Both the position numbers and the translations under genes were made by a program. A model generated the notes under the pieces. That model had not been told where the DNA came from, searched no databases, and was given only the letters and a program-made list of their open reading frames with translations. A stretch of 64,000 bases of DNA. Source: Polaribacter sp. HaHaR_3_91 (GTDB lineage: Bacteria > Bacteroidota > Bacteroidia > Flavobacteriales > Flavobacteriaceae). Positions 62,172 through 64,000 of this stretch are shown in pieces (position 1 is the stretch's first letter; every line of letters starts with the position of its first letter). Location of the stretch: assembly GCF_019278525.1 (NCBI RefSeq), contig NZ_CP058986.1, positions 3,859,001 through 3,923,000 of the forward strand. Direction: 5' to 3'.

Positions 62172-63056
62172 TTATGCAAATTTACGCTCTACAATTTCTA
62201 TAAAACGAGTCTCTAATTCTTGTTGAGAAGACCAGTCGTAATCTGGTTTTACCATTTTATTGATAAATTTTAAAGCTTCCTTTTCTGTTCCGTATGTATT
62301 TAATTGAGAAACTACTCTATTAAAATCTTCTTGACTTCCATCAAACAAATTCTTTACAAAGGCAATTCTATCATTTAAACCTATTTGAATATTAGCAGAA
62401 AACCTATCATTTAATGATTTTGGTGCAGCAGCAGGAATATCAAATAAAGTAGCCATTTGATCTACAGAAATAGTGTCTTGCAACTCTTCTTCTAAAGACA
62501 AAGTCTTACTTTCTTCAATTTTAACTTCTTCCTTTACTTCAACTGGGGTTGGTTCTGCAAATATAATATCTTCTATTTCATCAAAAGGTTGTTCTATAAT
62601 TTCTTCAACTACAACCTTCACTTCTTCTTTCACATCCTCTTCAATCTCTTCTTCAATTTCCTCTTCGGCATCTTCTTCTGCTTCTTCTATCACTAACTCC
62701 TCTGCCAATTCTTCCTCAATTTGGTCTTCAACAGGTAAAGTTACTCCCTCTTCTTCTATTTCATAAAGGGTTACTGTTTCTTCTTCAATATCTTCTTTAA
62801 CCGGCTCAATATCAACCGCAAAAACTTCTTGTTTTTCTTTTAATGCGATTCCTTTTTCTACATTTTCAATTAATTCCTCTTTTGTTACTTCTAAATTGGG
62901 TGTTGTATTTATATATTCTTCTACAAAAGCTAATAAAGATAATTTTTCATAAATTTCTTTCGATTTTTCTTTTAAAGCAAACACATCCTCTTTATTTTTT
63001 AATTGCAAAATGCTGTGTGCTAAACTCATTAAATCGGCTTCTAATTTTTTGTGCAT
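62172..63056 (-). CDS. Conserved protein with long acidic low-complexity middle
   Basis: The protein has 294 residues. The N-terminal ~95 residues are helical (AHSILQLKNKEDVFALKEKS). The middle (about 97-190) is strongly enriched in Glu with Val/Ile (runs such as EEAEEDAEEEIEEEIEEDVK), probably disordered or coiled coil. The C-terminal ~80 residues (SLNDRFSANIQIGLNDRIAF, VVSQLNTYGTEKEALKFINK) form a conserved-looking domain. I do not recognise a family. Its location, divergent from tdk, gives no clue. An antisense Ser-rich frame at 62473-62766 is a shadow. Confidence 0.82.
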   Translation of the reverse strand: MHKKLEADLMSLAHSILQLKNKEDVFALKEKSKEIYEKLSLLAFVEEYINTTPNLEVTKEELIENVEKGIALKEKQEVFAVDIEPVKEDIEEETVTLYEIEEEGVTLPVEDQIEEELAEELVIEEAEEDAEEEIEEEIEEDVKEEVKVVVEEIIEQPFDEIEDIIFAEPTPVEVKEEVKIEESKTLSLEEELQDTISVDQMATLFDIPAAAPKSLNDRFSANIQIGLNDRIAFVKNLFDGSQEDFNRVVSQLNTYGTEKEALKFINKMVKPDYDWSSQQELETRFIEIVERKFA

Positions 63057-63096
63057 AAGTTGTAAGTTGAAGTTATTTTTTACTCGTAAATATTCA

Positions 63097-63104
63097 TAAA
63101 TTTG
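63097..63104 (+). promoter_or_regulatory. -7 box of tdk-alr
   Basis: TAAATTTG fits the consensus, 52 bases before the tdk ATG. Confidence 0.45.
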
Positions 63105-63156
63105 TTGAAATTCAAAGTAACATCAAATTTAATATTCTAACGCCTAAAATTACAAA

Positions 63157-63777
63157 ATGTTTCTCGAAAATACAGTAAATCATTCAGAACAATTTGGCTG
63201 GATTGAAGTAGTTTGTGGTTCTATGTTCTCTGGTAAAACAGAAGAATTGATTAGAAGATTAAAACGTGCTCAATTTGCAAAACAACGTGTAGAAATCTTC
63301 AAACCTGAGGTTGATACACGCTATGATGAAGAAGAAGTAGTTTCTCATAATGATAATAGAATTCGCTCTACACCTGTGCCTGTTGCCTCTAACATTCGCT
63401 TATTAGCAACTGATGTTGATGTTGTTGGTATTGATGAAGCTCAGTTTTTTGACGATGAAATTGTTGCCGTTTGTAACGACCTTGCCAACCGAGGTGTTCG
63501 AGTAATTGTTGCGGGGTTAGATATGGATTTTAAAGGAAAACCATTTGGTCCAATGCCTGCTTTAATGGCAACTGCAGAATACGTTACAAAAGTACATGCA
63601 GTATGCACACATACAGGAAACTTGGCAAATTACAGTTTTAGAAAAACCCAAAATGAGGATTTAGTACTATTAGGAGAAACCCAAGAATATGAGCCTTTAA
63701 GTAGAGCTGCATATTACAAGGCACTCCAAAAACAAAAAATGTTAACACAAAAAGATGTTGATTCAACTAAGGAATAA
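63157..63777 (+). CDS. tdk: Thymidine kinase
   Basis: The protein has 206 residues. The P-loop [10 protein letters not shown] (about 21-30), [10 protein letters not shown] and [18 protein letters not shown] mark a type II thymidine kinase for thymidine salvage. The usual structural zinc site is altered: [15 protein letters not shown] keeps one of the first Cys pair, and the second pair appears as SRAAYY, so zinc is probably not bound. This seems common in Bacteroidota. The next gene, alr, starts directly after the stop. Confidence 0.96.
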   Translation: MFLENTVNHSEQFGWIEVVCGSMFSGKTEELIRRLKRAQFAKQRVEIFKPEVDTRYDEEEVVSHNDNRIRSTPVPVASNIRLLATDVDVVGIDEAQFFDDEIVAVCNDLANRGVRVIVAGLDMDFKGKPFGPMPALMATAEYVTKVHAVCTHTGNLANYSFRKTQNEDLVLLGETQEYEPLSRAAYYKALQKQKMLTQKDVDSTKE

Positions 63778-64000
63778 ATGAATAACCATGTTACAGTTTT
63801 AGAAATTGATGGAGATGCACTATTGCATAACCTAAATTATTTTAAAGGCAAATTACAACCAGAAACAAAAGTTCTAGCGGTTGTTAAAGCTTTTGCCTAT
63901 GGTAGTGATGCCGTACAAATTGCTAAATTTTTAGAAAATAAGGTAGATTATTTTGCCGTAGCTTATGTTCATGAAGGAATAGCTTTGCGTGAAGCTGGTG
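63778..64000 (+). CDS. alr: Alanine racemase, N-terminal end (partial)
   Basis: The first ~74 residues are in the window; the frame is open at the right edge. The PLP-binding Lys37 lies in VLAVVKAFAYGSD, and FAVAYVHEGIALREAG is also typical. Alanine racemase makes D-alanine for peptidoglycan. The ATG follows the tdk stop codon directly, so the two are in one operon. Confidence 0.93.
   Translation, partial: MNNHVTVLEIDGDALLHNLNYFKGKLQPETKVLAVVKAFAYGSDAVQIAKFLENKVDYFAVAYVHEGIALREAG

Noticed and set aside
62473..62766. Ser-rich 97-codon frame on the plus strand
   Set aside because: It is the antisense image of the Glu-rich middle of the minus-strand gene (GAA/GAG read backwards gives TTC/CTC and, shifted, Ser codons).

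Overview
The window looks like chromosomal DNA of a marine-type member of the Flavobacteriaceae (Bacteroidota), most likely Polaribacter, Tenacibaculum or a close relative. I infer this from five things. The DNA is very AT-rich. The promoters are of the Bacteroidota type (TAnnTTTG around -7, few Shine-Dalgarno sites). There is a SusC/SusD pair under a FecI/FecR system. One protein carries a type IX secretion (T9SS) C-terminal tail. The gene content is typical of the class (DUF4230, DUF4252, L21 with a helix-hairpin-helix tail, IleS of about 1135 residues, eukaryote-like GlyRS). I see no rRNA, tRNA, CRISPR array, insertion sequence or prophage.

Layout. 1-9.7 kb: the end of a Na/Pi cotransporter gene, a patatin/Omp85 surface phospholipase overlapping uvrC, two small conserved proteins leading into a NarL-type two-component pair, then DUF4230 and lspA. 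9.7-14.5 kb: a DksA-like gene behind ileS, and a TerB/DnaJ protein. 14.8-20.3 kb: bacilliredoxin, a PiT-related phosphate permease with a porin and a universal stress protein, an HD hydrolase and an AraC regulator. 20.4-24.5 kb: five tandem copies of a small secreted protein gene, each with its own promoter and terminator. 24.6-35.6 kb: an ECF sigma / FecR / STN-type SusC / SusD locus continuing into an unknown lipoprotein, a di-haem cytochrome c peroxidase lipoprotein and an ELWxxDGT-repeat T9SS cargo protein.

35.6-45.4 kb, all on the minus strand: crotonase, a NtrY-like kinase, a molybdenum cofactor cluster (moaA, moeA, moaC and a degenerate MobB-MobA fusion) interrupted by two unknown small genes, a split YeeE/YedE sulfur transporter and waaA. 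45.8-64 kb: rplU-rpmA, an active/inactive M16 peptidase pair, a Cys-rich heavy-metal lipoprotein, glyS, a transglutaminase-like membrane protein, a PmtA-like methyltransferase, ComF, an Ig-like lipoprotein started with GTG, a trans-sulfuration enzyme, DinB, ArsC-like, DUF4252, a glycosyltransferase, an acidic protein, tdk and the start of alr.

The most unusual parts are the five-copy cassette array, the TonB/FecIR locus coupled to a di-haem peroxidase, and the Moco cluster with its embedded unknown genes. All functions are read from protein sequence alone. Domain names come from recognised motifs, without database searches.
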